A DNA stretch of 64,000 nt from Clostridia bacterium (GTDB lineage: Bacteria > Bacillota > Clostridia > Oscillospirales > CAG-272), in assembly GCA_017428635.1 (NCBI GenBank), contig JAFRQK010000038.1:107677-171676 (forward strand), given 5' to 3'. This document shows positions 1-8,698 of this stretch, piece by piece (position 1 is the first letter of the stretch; the number at the start of each line of letters is the position of its first letter). Under the pieces are notes generated by a model. The model was not told the origin of the DNA, did no database searches, and saw only the letters and a list, made by a program, of their open reading frames with translations. The translations under genes were made by a program, and so were the position numbers.

Positions 1-1292
1 GCCTCAACACCGTATATAACCTTGAAATCGGGATCATTCAGTTTTTCCGCCGCAAGCATTGCCGTAGGAAAACTTTGCAGATTTCCGTGGTCTGTAATAG
101 CAACTGCCGGATGCCCCCATTTATGGGCAAGATTAACGACTGCTTCCGCGGTTGGGATAGCGTCCATAGCCGACATATTCGTATGAAGATGCAGTTCAAC
201 TCTTTTCTCGGGGGCATTGTCTTCCCTTACGACTTTTCTGATCTCCATTACGTCGGTATACTGGATATAAGTTTCATTGTCGTAAGAATCAACTTTAACG
301 TTGCCTCTTATCGCGTATGATCTGCCGACGGAAAATAACCCGAGTACTTCGTCTGCGAATTCCTTGTCGGCAATTATTTTTAGGTACATAGACGAAGTAT
401 TATCGGTCAGAGATACGGTAACGGAGATCTTGTCGTTCCTTTTCGTTTCCCTTGAGGTTACGGCAAAAACCTCTCCGAGAGTAATTATACCTTTTGCGGG
501 TTTGTTAAGAGTAGAGAGAGGCGATACGTTTTCAATTTCAAACGGTGATCCGAGAATCGAAACCGGAGAGGAAACGTCAAAAACGCATTTCCCGCATTTG
601 ACGTTATTACCCTTTTGAGACACTTCGCCCGATCCTTCGAACAGTGAAGATACTTTTTTAAGATCCGGACCGGAGTTTTCGTCTTTTTCCCGCGCGTTTT
701 GTTTCTCTTCGTTTTTTGCGATATTTTCAATGATCTGTGTCTTGTGTTTTTCTATCAGTGCGCTCTGTCTTTCGTAAAAACTACGGTTTTTTTCGGAATA
801 ATCTTCGGTTTGTTTTATTTCTACTTTTAAATCAAGAGAATACTCGTTTTTTATTATCGTTTCGACGGTCTTTGAAGTGCCGGCAAGATCAAGATAATAC
901 ATCCCGCTATCTTCAAATGGAATACGGACCGTAACGGTATCTCCGTTCAATTCGGTGTTCAATTCCGAAAAGAAACCGTTAGTAACTGCCCCGAATCTTC
1001 CTGCTTCACGTAAAATACCGGCCATATGTTCGACCGAAAAGGCATTCTGGGGGTAATGCGGGAGGATCCTGACAAGATTAAGTCCGTATATTTCGGATAT
1101 ATCGTCTTCGGCAGAATAAAGTACGTCCTTGTCGAAATAGCGAGGAAGCTCACATCTTACTTCAACGATCTTACGTTCACGGTCAAACCTGAGTTTGGTG
1201 ATGAAGGAAAGATCAAATAGATCGGCTTCTTCGCCCGACGTCTTTACTTTTTTGAATTTATCTCTTAATGAAGACAGTTTTTCTTCGGCCAT
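1..1292 (-). CDS. polC: DNA polymerase III alpha subunit, PolC type (N-terminal 430 residues; runs off the left edge)
   Basis: PolC is the replicative polymerase of low-GC Gram-positives. Only the N-terminal part lies here. After the PolC-specific N-terminal region there is an OB-fold-like stretch (roughly residues 240-345), then the start of the PHP domain with RVELHLHTNMSAMD and ITDHGNLQSFP and, at the window edge, VIYGVE. These are PolC hallmarks; in PolC the exonuclease is inserted in the PHP domain, and that part is outside the window. The start ATG at 1290-1292 follows GAAAGTGAG and lies 13 bases after the ispG stop; no upstream in-frame ATG exists. It is the last visible gene of the uppS-cdsA-dxr-rseP-ispG-polC run, an order usual in Clostridia. 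Identity is certain at family level; the C-terminal 1000 or so residues cannot be checked. Confidence 0.95.
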   Translation of the reverse strand, partial: MAEEKLSSLRDKFKKVKTSGEEADLFDLSFITKLRFDRERKIVEVRCELPRYFDKDVLYSAEDDISEIYGLNLVRILPHYPQNAFSVEHMAGILREAGRFGAVTNGFFSELNTELNGDTVTVRIPFEDSGMYYLDLAGTSKTVETIIKNEYSLDLKVEIKQTEDYSEKNRSFYERQSALIEKHKTQIIENIAKNEEKQNAREKDENSGPDLKKVSSLFEGSGEVSQKGNNVKCGKCVFDVSSPVSILGSPFEIENVSPLSTLNKPAKGIITLGEVFAVTSRETKRNDKISVTVSLTDNTSSMYLKIIADKEFADEVLGLFSVGRSYAIRGNVKVDSYDNETYIQYTDVMEIRKVVREDNAPEKRVELHLHTNMSAMDAIPTAEAVVNLAHKWGHPAVAITDHGNLQSFPTAMLAAEKLNDPDFKVIYGVE

Positions 1293-1305
1293 TGCTTTCT
1301 CACTT

Positions 1306-2382
1306 TCAAGATTCTGCGAATCGTTTCGTTTCCTCAATGAGTTTTTCAACGATTTTATCTTCTGCTGTTTTTTCTATCGGTTTTCCGTTGATAAAGAATA
1401 ATCCGTATCCATCGCCGCCGGCAATACCGAAATCGGCTTCTCTGGCTTCTCCGGGACCGTTAACGGCGCAACCCATAACAGCAACGGTTATCTTTTTCCC
1501 GTTAGTAGGTATATCAGAAGTCCTGTTTTTAAAATCTTCAACTAACTTTGCGATGTCGATGCGCGTTCTTCCGCATGTAGGACAGGAAATTACTTCGATA
1601 AATCCTTTTTTGTACAAGTCGAGTGAATTAAGTATCTTTTGACCAGCTCTGACTTCCTTCATGGGATCGGCTGTGAGAGAGACGCGGATTGTGTCCCCGA
1701 TCCCCCTTGACAGCAATGAACCGATCCCAACGCTGTTTTTCAGGATACCGTCTGATTCGTCTCCGGCTTCGGTAACTCCGATATGAAGAGGATAATCGGA
1801 TTCAGACGCGACTTTGGCGACTGCTTCGATCATCGAAACGACAGATGAAGATTTGATAGATATAATAATATCCGAGAAACCGAATTTTTCGAGAACGTCT
1901 GATTCATTTAAGGCGGATTCTGCGAGAGCATCCGGCGTCGGTCCTTTGTATTTTTCCAAAAGCCTTTTTTCGACTGATCCGGAATTAACGCCAATTCTTA
2001 TCGGAATGCCGGAGTATTTACACGCCTCGACAACTTCTTTGATCTTCCATTGTGCGCCTATATTTCCGGGATTAATTCTGATTTTATCCGCACCTCTTTT
2101 TATCGCAGCAAGCGCGAGTTTATAATCGAAATGAATATCGGCGACAAGAGGTGCCGTCACACCGTTCAATTTTGCCTTTTCAAATATTCCTGCGGCGTCG
2201 GTATCGGGAACGGCGACTCTTATTATATCACATCCGATTTTTTCAAACGATTTTATTTGAGACAGAACGGCTTCGTGATCACGCGAATCAGCGTTGACCA
2301 TCGACTGAACCGTGATGGGATAATCGGAACCGATGTGCGTTTTACCAACTTTGATCTGTTTGGTTTTTCTTCTAACAATCAT
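1306..2382 (-). CDS. ispG: 4-hydroxy-3-methylbut-2-en-1-yl diphosphate synthase (flavodoxin type)
   Basis: IspG (GcpE) performs the penultimate step of the MEP isoprenoid pathway, reducing the cyclic diphosphate MEcPP to HMBPP with a [4Fe-4S] cluster. The protein begins with RRKTKQIKVG and contains the N-terminal TIM-barrel motifs (QSMVNADSRD, RINPGNIG). The cluster ligands are visible in the C-terminal part: CPTCGRTRID, then MGCAVNGPGEA with the third Cys and the Glu ligand. At 358 residues it is the usual bacterial length. An ATG overlapping the rseP stop (2397) also exists, but the internal ATG at 2380-2382 has GAGG nine bases upstream and gives the usual N-terminus, so I prefer it. dxr, four genes' reach upstream, belongs to the same pathway. 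Confidence 0.95.
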   Translation of the reverse strand: MIVRRKTKQIKVGKTHIGSDYPITVQSMVNADSRDHEAVLSQIKSFEKIGCDIIRVAVPDTDAAGIFEKAKLNGVTAPLVADIHFDYKLALAAIKRGADKIRINPGNIGAQWKIKEVVEACKYSGIPIRIGVNSGSVEKRLLEKYKGPTPDALAESALNESDVLEKFGFSDIIISIKSSSVVSMIEAVAKVASESDYPLHIGVTEAGDESDGILKNSVGIGSLLSRGIGDTIRVSLTADPMKEVRAGQKILNSLDLYKKGFIEVISCPTCGRTRIDIAKLVEDFKNRTSDIPTNGKKITVAVMGCAVNGPGEAREADFGIAGGDGYGLFFINGKPIEKTAEDKIVEKLIEETKRFAES

Positions 2383-2393
2383 TTTATTGATCC

Positions 2394-3437
2394 TCATGAA
2401 AATAAGCCGAAAATATCCTTAAACGTTACGATCACCATTATCAGCAGAAGGAGAGCAAGTCCCGTCATATGAATAAAACCTTCCGTCTTTCTCGGGACCG
2501 GTTTTCTTCTGACCGCTTCGATCAAAAGGAAGATAAGCCTTCCCCCGTCAAGCGCAGGAAGGGGGAAAAGATTCACAACTCCGAGATTTATGGAAATGAA
2601 AGCAGTCAGAAAAAGAAACGTGTCGGCTCCGGATCTTGCCGCTTCACCGAGTGCTTGCGTAACACCTACGGGCCCTGATACGCTTTTGAGACTGTATCTT
2701 CCCCTGATCAGATCGTAAAACTGTTCCCAGATCATTTTTATTGAGGAAACAGAGCGGAAAAAGGAGTGTTTCAATACGTTTGTGAATGTTTTGGGAACTT
2801 CTTTGACGTAAAAGTCGGGTTGGCCGAAAGAAGTTCCTTCTTCCGAGACGATCGGAAATGCATAATCTTTAATTACTGTATTTTCGCCGTCTCTTGTGAC
2901 AACTATATCACACGGTTCGATCCCGCGCCTCATTATCTGGTAAACAAGATCGTTTGCAGTATAAACCTTTGCACCGCCTACTGAAATGATAACGTCACCG
3001 GGTTGAAGGGTTTCCTCGGACGAAACGGAGGAGGTGACGATGTCTTTTTTCATTTCGAAAATTTCCGTCCCGTAAAGTGTGTTTGACGATGCTATGAGTA
3101 TCGTCATAACGACAATACCCGCTGTGATATTAATGATCGCTCCTGCGGCGGTTATGACTAGTCTTTTCCAAACCGGTTTATTACAGAAGGCGTCAGGATC
3201 GTCTGAATCTTCATCTTCACCGGTCATCGCGACGTATCCGCCTACCGGGAAAGCCCTGAGAGAATAAGCGATCCCGGTTTTTTTTGATTTTTTTGAAATG
3301 ATCTTAGGACCCATTCCAATTGAAAACTCATTGACTGTCACGTGGAAAAGACGGGCAAACAAAAAGTGCCCGCCTTCGTGTATTACAACGAGTAATCCGA
3401 ATATGAGGATAGCAATCAGGATATAGACCGCTGTCAT
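2394..3437 (-). CDS. rseP: RIP-type site-2 zinc metalloprotease, RseP/RasP family
   Basis: This membrane-embedded M50B protease cuts anti-sigma factors and leftover signal peptides within the bilayer. The zinc motif HEGGH (HExxH type) sits in the first membrane segment at about residue 20, followed by the usual NEFSIGMGP and a PVGGYVAMTGED stretch. A PDZ domain occupies about residues 125-210 (LQPGDVIISVGG). The second catalytic motif, NLFPLPALDGGR, appears near residue 290 and is followed by a final membrane helix. At 347 residues the length is normal. GGAGG stands seven bases before the ATG. It lies between dxr and ispG, as in many Clostridia and Bacilli (rasP). RasP is an equally suitable name. 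Confidence 0.93.
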   Translation of the reverse strand: MTAVYILIAILIFGLLVVIHEGGHFLFARLFHVTVNEFSIGMGPKIISKKSKKTGIAYSLRAFPVGGYVAMTGEDEDSDDPDAFCNKPVWKRLVITAAGAIINITAGIVVMTILIASSNTLYGTEIFEMKKDIVTSSVSSEETLQPGDVIISVGGAKVYTANDLVYQIMRRGIEPCDIVVTRDGENTVIKDYAFPIVSEEGTSFGQPDFYVKEVPKTFTNVLKHSFFRSVSSIKMIWEQFYDLIRGRYSLKSVSGPVGVTQALGEAARSGADTFLFLTAFISINLGVVNLFPLPALDGGRLIFLLIEAVRRKPVPRKTEGFIHMTGLALLLLIMVIVTFKDIFGLFS

Positions 3438-3452
3438 ATTATCCTCCGGAAA

Positions 3453-4625
3453 TCAAAGTTCTGCTATTATTTTCTTTGCTATCTTTTCGGCTTCGCAAAC
3501 GGCAGAAAAAACGTTTTCGACAGAAACTGTGTTAACGTTTGACGCTTTATCAAGCGTTTTCTCAACAACTACAGGTATCTTGTCAAACGTAATATTACCG
3601 TCAAGAAATGAGGAAACTGCAACTTCATCTGCGGAAATCAACGTTGCAGGAGCGACGCCTCCTTCCCGGATCGAGCGGCGAGCAGTATTGAGAAGCGGGA
3701 AAACGTTATAGTCCGGCTTATCAAAAGTCAATTTTGAAATTCCGATAAGATCAAGCGGAGCAACCGGACTTCCTACCCTTTCCGGATATGTCAGAGAATA
3801 CAGAATGGGAGCGCGCATATCAGGAGAACCGAGTTGTGCAATTACGGTGCTATCAATATATTCTACCATTGAATGTATTATACTCTGTCTGTGGACGACG
3901 ACTTCGACGGCACTTTCGTCGACGTCGAATAACCGTACTGCTTCAATGATCTCAAAACCCTTATTCATTAAGGTCGAACTGTCTACGGTTATTTTCGGCC
4001 CCATCTTCCAGGTCGGGTGAGCGAGAGCCATAGCAGGAGTGACGTTTGAAAGCATTTCTGACGTATAGCCGAAGAAAGGTCCCCCTGAAGCCGTAAGGAT
4101 AAGTTTTTTTATTTGAGATCGATCTCCCCTGTTCGTCAGAAGGCATTGGAAGATAGCGCTGTGCTCGCTGTCGACCGGTATCAGTACTCCGCCGTATTTT
4201 CTAATATTATCAAGGATCACGTCGCCGAGAGTGATTATCGCTTCTTTGTTTGCCACTGCAAGTCTGACGCCTTTTTTAGACGCTTCGAGAGCAGACGGGA
4301 TGCCTGAAAGACCTGAGACGGCGTGAATGATCACGTCGACGTCAAGCGAGGATATACACTTAACGTGGGCTTCTTCTCCGAGAAACAGTTCTGTTTTCCG
4401 GTTTCTCGGGAATAAGAAATCGTCAGATTTTTCGGGATCGGTCAGGCAAACGGCGTCGGGAAGGAATTCTTCGGTCTGGCGTGATAGAAGCTCTGCGTTA
4501 GATTTTGCGGATAGGAAAACGACTTTGCATCCGAGTTCCCGAATCACGTCGAGAGCCTGAGTCCCGATGGAACCTGTTGAGCCTAAAACCGCGACTTTCA
4601 GTTTGCTGTAATCTTTATCGATCAT
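3453..4625 (-). CDS. dxr: 1-deoxy-D-xylulose 5-phosphate reductoisomerase
   Basis: Dxr (IspC) converts DXP to 2-C-methyl-D-erythritol 4-phosphate with NADPH, the committed step of the MEP pathway and the target of fosmidomycin. The NADPH-binding motif VLGSTGSIGTQAL is at residues 13-25. Catalytic-domain motifs follow: ANKEAIITLGD, PVDSEHSAIFQCL (metal-binding Asp and Glu), LTASGGPFF, and HPTWKMGPKITVDSSTLMNKG with the substrate-phosphate and metal ligands. At 390 residues it matches the family. Its ATG overlaps the cdsA stop by four bases, implying translational coupling, and GGAG precedes it. It shares the operon with ispG, but the MEP genes between the two steps are not in this window. Confidence 0.97.
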   Translation of the reverse strand: MIDKDYSKLKVAVLGSTGSIGTQALDVIRELGCKVVFLSAKSNAELLSRQTEEFLPDAVCLTDPEKSDDFLFPRNRKTELFLGEEAHVKCISSLDVDVIIHAVSGLSGIPSALEASKKGVRLAVANKEAIITLGDVILDNIRKYGGVLIPVDSEHSAIFQCLLTNRGDRSQIKKLILTASGGPFFGYTSEMLSNVTPAMALAHPTWKMGPKITVDSSTLMNKGFEIIEAVRLFDVDESAVEVVVHRQSIIHSMVEYIDSTVIAQLGSPDMRAPILYSLTYPERVGSPVAPLDLIGISKLTFDKPDYNVFPLLNTARRSIREGGVAPATLISADEVAVSSFLDGNITFDKIPVVVEKTLDKASNVNTVSVENVFSAVCEAEKIAKKIIAEL

Positions 4626-5473
4626 TTGAAAACTCCGAAGTGATGGAGAAGCATCGTAGAGAGAAGGAGGATCGGAGCGACGGGCAATACGCTGTCAAAT
4701 CTGTCCATTACGCCTCCGTGACCCGGAAAGATCTTTCCGTAATCTTTGACGTTGAAATGACGTTTGATCAGTGATGCGGCGAGATCTCCTATCTGCGAAA
4801 TAATCGAGATCACGATCCCGATAAAAAACAGAGCGATATAAGACGGTTCGAATTTAGCGTGGATTGCATGGACAAGAATAACGCCGTATATGACGCATGT
4901 TACGCCCGTAAAGATTATTCCGCCTATACATCCTTCGATCGTCTTTTTGGGACTGACGTCTTCGATGAGTTTGTGTTTTCCGAAAAAAGAGCCAATAAAA
5001 TATGCAAAAGTATCGCTTATCCAGGGTGCGATAAAAGTTAACAGATAAATGTATTTGCCACCGTGAGGATAGTCCCTCAGAAAAACGATACAAGTGAAGG
5101 AAGTGACAGTGTAAAAAATACAAAGAAAAGTCATTGCCGACCGGTCGACCGGATATTTGCCGTGTGAAAAAACAGAGACGGTCAAATTGATAAGAAGATA
5201 GAAGAAAAATGCAAATATGTACAGTTTGGCGAATTTTCCGAAATCAAATTTTATTACCGTGGAAAGTCTGGCAAGAAGCGGCGATGCAAATGCGAAGATT
5301 GCAGAAAGAATAACCAGTGCGATATTCTTCGTTCCGTCGCATTTTAAGATCTCGAACGACGCCTTAAGCGAAAGAAGCGCAATAAGGATCGGGAACGCCC
5401 ATGTATCGGAGAAAATCAGTATCGGGATGAAAAGTGAAATCATCACTACCCCGGTTATAATTCTTGTTTTCAT
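4622..5473 (-). CDS. cdsA: Phosphatidate cytidylyltransferase (CDP-diacylglycerol synthase)
   Basis: CdsA makes CDP-diacylglycerol from phosphatidate and CTP, the branch point of phospholipid synthesis, in the cytoplasmic membrane. The protein is almost entirely hydrophobic helices and carries the full family signature near the C-terminus: SLIKRHFNVKDYGKIFPGHG followed by GVMDRFD, with the Lys-Asp and Asp-Arg-x-Asp residues that bind the metal and CTP. DTFAYFIGSFFGKHK, the conserved cytoplasmic segment, is near residue 160. At 283 residues it is of normal size. GGAGG precedes the ATG by a few bases and the uppS stop is 11 bases upstream, so uppS and cdsA are probably cotranscribed, as is usual. 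Confidence 0.95.
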   Translation of the reverse strand: MKTRIITGVVMISLFIPILIFSDTWAFPILIALLSLKASFEILKCDGTKNIALVILSAIFAFASPLLARLSTVIKFDFGKFAKLYIFAFFFYLLINLTVSVFSHGKYPVDRSAMTFLCIFYTVTSFTCIVFLRDYPHGGKYIYLLTFIAPWISDTFAYFIGSFFGKHKLIEDVSPKKTIEGCIGGIIFTGVTCVIYGVILVHAIHAKFEPSYIALFFIGIVISIISQIGDLAASLIKRHFNVKDYGKIFPGHGGVMDRFDSVLPVAPILLLSTMLLHHFGVFK

Positions 5474-5484
5474 CTTTCCTCCGT

Positions 5485-6210
5485 TCAGACGCCTCCGAAG
5501 CGTCTTTTTCTTTTTGAAAATTCGATTATCGCAGCGTCGATGTCTGCCTGTTTAAAATCGGGCCACATTTTATCTGAAAAATAAAGTTCAGAGTATGCCG
5601 ACTGCCACATGAGAAAGTTGGAGATGCGAAACTCTGCGCCGGTTCGAACGATCAGATCAGGATCAGGACAGTCCGACGTGTATACGTTATCGGTAATATC
5701 TTTTTCGTTTATAACGGTACGACCGTCTGAGAGCACACGGTTCACTGCGTGAACGATTTCATCTCTTCCGCCGTAATTAAACGCAATGTTGACTCTGAAC
5801 GGTCTGCCGACAGTAAGACTTTCGAGAGAAGACATACGTTCTTTTATACGCGGGTCGACCGATTCTCTGTCACCGATAAAAAGGAATTCAATTTCATCTT
5901 CCAGAGCCGCTTCGTCGATGTATTGGTCGAGAAGCTTCATGATGGCTGCAACTTCCCTTTCGGGCCTTTTCCAGTTCTCGGTAGAAAATGCGTAAACCGT
6001 TACGTATCTGATTCCAACGTTTTTCGAGTATTTGACGACCTCTTTAAAGTTTTTAGCTCCGGCGCTGTGACCGAGTTCTCTCGGAAGAGAACGCTCAGTC
6101 GCCCATCTCCCGTTACCGTCCATTATATATGCGATATGGCGTAATCCTGAGTTTTTGACGACGCCGATTATATCTTCTTTGATGATCGGCTGTTTCTTTT
6201 TACCAAACAT
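5485..6210 (-). CDS. uppS: Isoprenyl (undecaprenyl) diphosphate synthase
   Basis: UppS is the cis-prenyltransferase that extends farnesyl diphosphate to the C55 lipid carrier used for peptidoglycan and other surface polymers. Motifs: IAYIMDGNGRWA (catalytic Asp), ELGHSAGAKNF, VYAFSTENWKRP, FNYGGRDEI, and PDLIVRTGAEFRISNFLMWQ followed by SAYSELYF. The RTGAEFRIS segment differs mildly from the common RTSGEQRLSN but keeps the diphosphate-binding Arg residues. At 241 residues the length is normal. No Shine-Dalgarno is visible before the ATG: the upstream bases CCCCTTTTATT directly follow a GC-rich hairpin (6221-6257). The next upstream gene, frr, ends 71 bases away. No other plausible start occurs before the first motif. 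Confidence 0.95.
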   Translation of the reverse strand: MFGKKKQPIIKEDIIGVVKNSGLRHIAYIMDGNGRWATERSLPRELGHSAGAKNFKEVVKYSKNVGIRYVTVYAFSTENWKRPEREVAAIMKLLDQYIDEAALEDEIEFLFIGDRESVDPRIKERMSSLESLTVGRPFRVNIAFNYGGRDEIVHAVNRVLSDGRTVINEKDITDNVYTSDCPDPDLIVRTGAEFRISNFLMWQSAYSELYFSDKMWPDFKQADIDAAIIEFSKRKRRFGGV

Positions 6211-6220
6211 AATAAAAGGG

Positions 6221-6257
6221 GACCCGGGATCTTTCCCTCGGGGCAGTCTCCCGGGTC
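6221..6257 (-). terminator. GC-rich hairpin between frr and uppS, terminator-like
   Basis: A perfect nine-base stem GACCCGGGA / TCCCGGGTC (6221-6229 with 6249-6257) encloses a 19-base loop. On the minus strand it is followed by CCCCTTTTATT and then the uppS ATG. On the plus strand it is followed by TTTTTTCT, a better U-tract, but no plus-strand gene reads into it. It may end frr transcripts, attenuate uppS, or mask the uppS start. Confidence 0.6.
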
Positions 6258-6281
6258 TTTTTTCTCCGTGAATGATAACGG

Positions 6282-6836
6282 TCAGATAGACATAATGTCC
6301 TGATCTTTGGCAGCTGTTATCTTATCGATTTCTTTAACGTATTTATCGGTGAGATCCTGCATGTCTTTTTCGGATTCTTTAAGTTCATCCTCGGTCATCT
6401 CACTCTGTTTTTTCAGATTCTTCGCTTTTTCGATTCCGTCGCGTCTGATGTTTCTGACGTTTACCTTGGCATCCTCGCCCATTTTAGATACTTGTTTAGA
6501 GAGTTCACGTCTTCTTTCCTCAGTGAGCGGAGGAAATGAAAGACGAAGCATTTTCCCGTCGTTCTGAGGAGTTATGCCTACGTTCGAAGCGAGGATTGCT
6601 CTCTCGATGTTCTTGACCATTGAAGCGTCCCAGGGAGAGATAAGGAGAGTTTTAGGGTCCGGTACTTTAATTTCAGCCACCTGGTTTATCGGTGTTTCAA
6701 CTCCATAATAATCAACGGTAACACCTGAAAGAACGGCGGCGTTCGCGCGACCGACACGAATCGTCTCAAGAGACGTCTCGTACAGTTCGCAGGATTTTTT
6801 CATTTTTCTTTCAAAATCGCTTGTATCCAGTTTCAT
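6282..6836 (-). CDS. frr: Ribosome recycling factor
   Basis: RRF acts with EF-G to split the post-termination ribosome. The 184-residue protein has the family layout: a three-helix bundle with an inserted beta domain. Typical segments are ETSLETIRVGRANAAVLSGV near residue 20-40, PINQVAEIKVPDPKTLLISP in the insert, and PPLTEERRRELSKQVSKMGE with NVRNIRRD in the last long helix. AGGAG precedes the ATG by six bases. The gene follows pyrH after 18 bases, the order found in most bacteria, and a hairpin follows before uppS. Confidence 0.97.
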   Translation of the reverse strand: MKLDTSDFERKMKKSCELYETSLETIRVGRANAAVLSGVTVDYYGVETPINQVAEIKVPDPKTLLISPWDASMVKNIERAILASNVGITPQNDGKMLRLSFPPLTEERRRELSKQVSKMGEDAKVNVRNIRRDGIEKAKNLKKQSEMTEDELKESEKDMQDLTDKYVKEIDKITAAKDQDIMSI

Positions 6837-6854
6837 AATGTACTCCTGTATGTT

Positions 6855-7604
6855 TTAATATAATTCCGAGGCGACGTGTTCGGCTGTAATAAGCGTTCCT
6901 TCTGCCAAGCCGCAAACAGCACGCTTGACGGCGTCATGTTCTTTGAGTGAAAAGACCAGCGTATCGATTTTGTTTTCCTGTGCGATCGCTGATGCGGAAG
7001 CGTCGGTCGCTTTGAGTTCCCTGTCGAGACATTCTTTATACGATATAATGCGGAACCGTTTGGCATCTTTATCGACATTCGGATCGGCAGTATAAACCCC
7101 GTCGATATTTTTTGCCATCAGGATTATTTCAGCGCCTATTTCAAGAGCTTTGATAACTCCGGCAGTATCGGTTGAAATGAATGGGATCCCGGCGCCGCAA
7201 CCGAATATGACAGGTCTTTTTGCTTTTAGGTACTCTTTAGCCTTCTCGTGTGAGAAAACCTCGGTAAATCCGTCCATAGTGACCGTTGTCATAACAACTG
7301 CGTCGCACCCCATCTTCTGAAGAGCATCTTGCATTCGAAGACAATTAATCGTAGTTGCCAGCATTCCCATGTGATCCGCTTTGGCATGATCGAGGTTTTT
7401 ACCCATTCTGCCTCGCCAGATATTCCCTGCGCCGATCATAATACCTATCTCGGCGCCGAGTTCCGTACATGCCCGGATATCCTCAGCAATATCGTCTATG
7501 ACTTTATCGTCGAATATTTCCTTTACAGACCCGTCTTCGCCTTTCAAAGCAAGCGCTTCGCCCGATAATTTCAGAAAGGCGCGCTTATATTTTATATCTA
7601 TCAA
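6855..7604 (-). CDS. pyrH: UMP kinase
   Basis: PyrH phosphorylates UMP to UDP with ATP; bacterial UMP kinases are hexamers of the amino-acid-kinase fold. Motifs: RAFLKLSGEAL (phosphate-binding Lys), GIMIGAGNIWRGR, DHMGMLATTINCLRMQDAL, and the nucleotide-binding stretch AKNIDGVYTADP. The start is TTG (7602-7604) with AGGAGG nine bases upstream; no ATG is available in frame near it. At 249 residues the length is normal. A good promoter lies about 30-55 bases upstream (7631-7659) and a terminator separates it from tsf, so pyrH-frr is its own transcription unit here. Confidence 0.96.
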   Translation of the reverse strand: MIDIKYKRAFLKLSGEALALKGEDGSVKEIFDDKVIDDIAEDIRACTELGAEIGIMIGAGNIWRGRMGKNLDHAKADHMGMLATTINCLRMQDALQKMGCDAVVMTTVTMDGFTEVFSHEKAKEYLKAKRPVIFGCGAGIPFISTDTAGVIKALEIGAEIILMAKNIDGVYTADPNVDKDAKRFRIISYKECLDRELKATDASASAIAQENKIDTLVFSLKEHDAVKRAVCGLAEGTLITAEHVASELY

Positions 7605-7630
7605 TTCAATACGCCTCCTTTGCCTTATAT

Positions 7631-7659
7631 ATTTTACATTAAAAAATATTTTTTGTAAA
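7631..7659 (-). promoter_or_regulatory. Sigma-A type promoter for pyrH-frr
   Basis: On the minus strand TTTACA (7654-7659), a 17-base spacer and TAAAAT (7631-7636) match the housekeeping consensus at five of six positions each. It lies between the tsf terminator and pyrH. Confidence 0.7.
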
Positions 7660-7664
7660 TAGGA

Positions 7665-7709
7665 ACGTAAATAAATATAAATATACGCCCGGGATTATCT
7701 CCCGGGCGT
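7665..7709 (-). terminator. Rho-independent terminator of rpsB-tsf
   Basis: The ten-base stem ACGCCCGGGA / TCCCGGGCGT with a five-base loop (7685-7709) is followed on the minus strand by ATATTTATATTTATTTA. It lies 21 bases after the tsf stop. Confidence 0.85.
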
Positions 7710-7730
7710 AAAATGAACTTATTCGATTGA

Positions 7731-8669
7731 TTACTCAGCTTTTCCGGTTAGTCTTGCGATCTCCTCAGCAAAGTCGTCTTCTCTCTTTTCGAGACCTTCG
7801 CCTCTCTCATAGCACCAGAAACCGGAAAGAGCGATCTTACCGCCGAATTCCTTGGCGGTCTTTTCGACGTACTGTCCGACTGTGAGAGAATCGTCCTTGA
7901 CGTAGCTCTGCTCGGTGAGGCAGCTCTTCTCATAGAACTTGCCGAGTCTGCCGGTTGCCATCTTCTCTATAATATTTTCGGGTTTGCTGGAGTTCTTCGG
8001 GTCGTTTTTGATCTGAGTCATGATGATACCGAGTTCTTCGTCGATAACTGACTGAGGAACAGACTCTTTGTTGAGGTAAGAAACCGGCATTGCGGCGACC
8101 TGAAGAGCGATATTCTTAGCAAATTCCGGGAAACCGGGATTGTTCTTTGCTGCGTCGTCAGCGTCGAAAGAAATGATAACACCGGTAGTACCCTTGCCGT
8201 GGATATAGGAAGAAAGGATACCGTCGACAATAACGAAACGGCGGATGTTCATATTCTCGCCTATCGTGAAGATCATATCCTTGAGCTTACCCTCAACGGT
8301 GAAATCAGTATCAAGATAAGGAAGAGCAAGAAGAGTGGGCATATCGGCGGGTCTCTTTTCGATTATGGTGGAGAGGATTCCGCGAACGAATTCTTTGAAA
8401 GTGTCGTTCTTAGCAACAAAGTCGGTCTCGGCATTGACCTCGATCATAGCGGCAACGTTTCCGGCTTCGTTCGTCATAATATCGACGACGCCTTCGGAAG
8501 CGATCCTGCTCGCCTTTTTGTTGGCGACTGCAAGTCCTCTTTCACGGAGAACCTTGACGGCTTCGTCAAAATCGCCGTTAGCTTCTGTGAGCGCTTTCTT
8601 GCACTCCATCATTCCGCAACCGGTCTTTGCTCTGAGATCGGATACCATTTTAGCAGTAATAGCAGCCAT
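7731..8669 (-). CDS. tsf: Translation elongation factor Ts
   Basis: EF-Ts is the nucleotide exchange factor for EF-Tu. The N-terminal UBA-like domain reads MVSDLRAKTGCGMMECKKAL, followed by LRERGLAVANKKASRIASEG (EF-Tu contact) and EVNAETDFVAKNDTFKEFV, the second family signature. Two further dimerisation-type subdomains and a C-terminal helical end follow. At 312 residues it is of usual bacterial size. GGAGG precedes the ATG. It follows rpsB after 29 bases, the near-universal rpsB-tsf pair, and ends at a strong terminator. Confidence 0.97.
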   Translation of the reverse strand: MAAITAKMVSDLRAKTGCGMMECKKALTEANGDFDEAVKVLRERGLAVANKKASRIASEGVVDIMTNEAGNVAAMIEVNAETDFVAKNDTFKEFVRGILSTIIEKRPADMPTLLALPYLDTDFTVEGKLKDMIFTIGENMNIRRFVIVDGILSSYIHGKGTTGVIISFDADDAAKNNPGFPEFAKNIALQVAAMPVSYLNKESVPQSVIDEELGIIMTQIKNDPKNSSKPENIIEKMATGRLGKFYEKSCLTEQSYVKDDSLTVGQYVEKTAKEFGGKIALSGFWCYERGEGLEKREDDFAEEIARLTGKAE

Positions 8670-8698
8670 TATATATTCCTCCGTTTATTAACTCGTAA

